Assembly: GCA_002424575.1 (NCBI GenBank)
Contig: DIKN01000065.1
Span: 1 to 6,222 of the forward strand
Origin: Acholeplasmataceae bacterium UBA5617
Lineage (GTDB): Bacteria > Bacillota_I > Bacilli_A > Acholeplasmatales > Acholeplasmataceae
Direction: 5' to 3'
Length of the DNA stretch: 6,222 bases
Numbering within the stretch: the first letter of the stretch is position 1; every line of letters begins with the position of its first letter. Made by a program: the position numbers and the translations under genes. Below, one piece after another: positions 5,941 through 6,222 of the stretch. The notes beneath the pieces are model-generated. The model made no database searches. It was not told where the DNA came from and worked only from the letters and a program-made list of their open reading frames with translations.

Positions 5941-6222
5941 CTATCTTTTTTTGTATTGAATTGCTGCTTCGATGTAATCTCTAAAAAGAGGGTGAGGACG
6001 AAGCGGACGCGAGAGAAACTCGGGATGGAATTGAACAGCAACAAACCATGGATGGTCTTCTAATTCAATCATTTCCACGAGTTGATACTCACTGTTAAAT
6101 CCAGAAATCACCATCTTCGATTCTTCAAAAACTTCTAAGTATTGATTGTTGAATTCATAGCGATGACGATGTCTTTCTTTAATCAATGTCGATTGATACG
6201 CCTTGTAGGCTTTTGTGCCTTT
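5941..6222 (-). CDS. pyrG: CTP synthase, C-terminal fragment (5' end beyond the right edge)
   Basis: The last 93 residues of CTP synthase, which makes CTP from UTP using ATP and ammonia released from glutamine, the final step of de novo pyrimidine nucleotide synthesis. The fragment is open to the right edge and reads KGTKAYKAY, then ERHRHRYEFNN, DHPWF, VQFHPEF and SRPLRPHPLF, all hallmark PyrG sequences from the class I glutamine amidotransferase domain. His66 and Glu68 of the fragment (in FHPEF) are the His and Glu of the Cys-His-Glu amidotransferase triad; the nucleophilic Cys and the synthase domain lie outside the window. It ends in IQYKKR with a TAG stop at 5943-5941. The TTG at 6186 is internal and not a start. 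fba follows after 94 bp in the same orientation, an order common in Firmicutes (in Bacillus subtilis with spo0F between them). Confidence 0.96.
   Translation of the reverse strand, partial: KGTKAYKAYQSTLIKERHRHRYEFNNQYLEVFEESKMVISGFNSEYQLVEMIELEDHPWFVAVQFHPEFLSRPLRPHPLFRDYIEAAIQYKKR

Noticed and set aside
5847..6044. A 66-residue N-terminal extension of fba
   Set aside because: It overlaps the pyrG coding end on the same strand and the fba promoter. The aldolase family begins at MAVVSAKDM, directly after AAGGAGG.
5803..6063. Plus-strand open frame across the fba start and pyrG end, and similar short frames inside the ABC, hypothetical and fba genes
   Set aside because: They lie antisense or out of frame to confidently identified genes and have no recognisable protein features.
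1..6222. Use of TGA as tryptophan (Mycoplasma code)
   Set aside because: All genes read through with TGA as stop, tryptophans use TGG, and stops are TAA or TAG, so there is no sign of recoding.

Overview
The window looks like part of a low-to-moderate GC, Gram-positive-type (monoderm) genome in the Bacilli/Mollicutes area. An Acholeplasma/Izemoplasma-like relative is my best guess. Support: short leaders with strong AGGAGG/AGGTGATC-type Shine-Dalgarno sequences; TTGACA/TATAAT-like promoters; a class II fructose-bisphosphate aldolase whose active-site segments (for example GIGNIHGKYP) read like Mollicutes and other Firmicutes versions; and pyrG next to fba, as in many Firmicutes. All genes use TAA or TAG stops and none needs TGA to be read as Trp, so the standard bacterial code fits. 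The taxon is inferred from familiarity and not from a search.

Layout, left to right. (1) Positions 1-1048, minus strand: a lipoprotein gene with a clear signal peptide and lipobox, still open at the left edge. (2) Positions 1049-1173: a compact divergent promoter region with one promoter per direction and a LacI/CcpA-operator-like sequence between them. (3) Positions 1174-4372, plus strand: a two-gene unit of a fused ABC ATPase/FtsX-type permease (MacB-like) and an NAD(P)-dependent extended SDR (epimerase/dihydroflavonol-reductase type), overlapping by 8 bp. (4) Positions 4378-4406: a hairpin terminator between converging genes. (5) Positions 4414-6222, minus strand: the C-terminal end of pyrG (CTP synthase), fba with its own promoter, and an unrecognised acidic helical protein 14 bp behind fba and probably co-transcribed with it. 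No gap between genes exceeds 300 bases.

The core metabolic genes (pyrG, fba) are ordinary housekeeping genes. The envelope half (lipoprotein, ABC transporter, SDR) is less standard. The divergent lipoprotein may be an extracellular partner of the transporter, but this rests on gene arrangement only. The best regulatory observation is that both promoter-bearing intergenic regions contain nearly the same sequence, ATGTA(A/T)ACGGTT. It fits the catabolite-responsive element (cre) pattern of CcpA/LacI-family regulators, and its centre lies about 50-55 bp upstream of the inferred start sites of the ABC and fba transcripts. I see no tRNA, rRNA, CRISPR, insertion sequence or phage feature, and nothing that clearly amounts to a new system.
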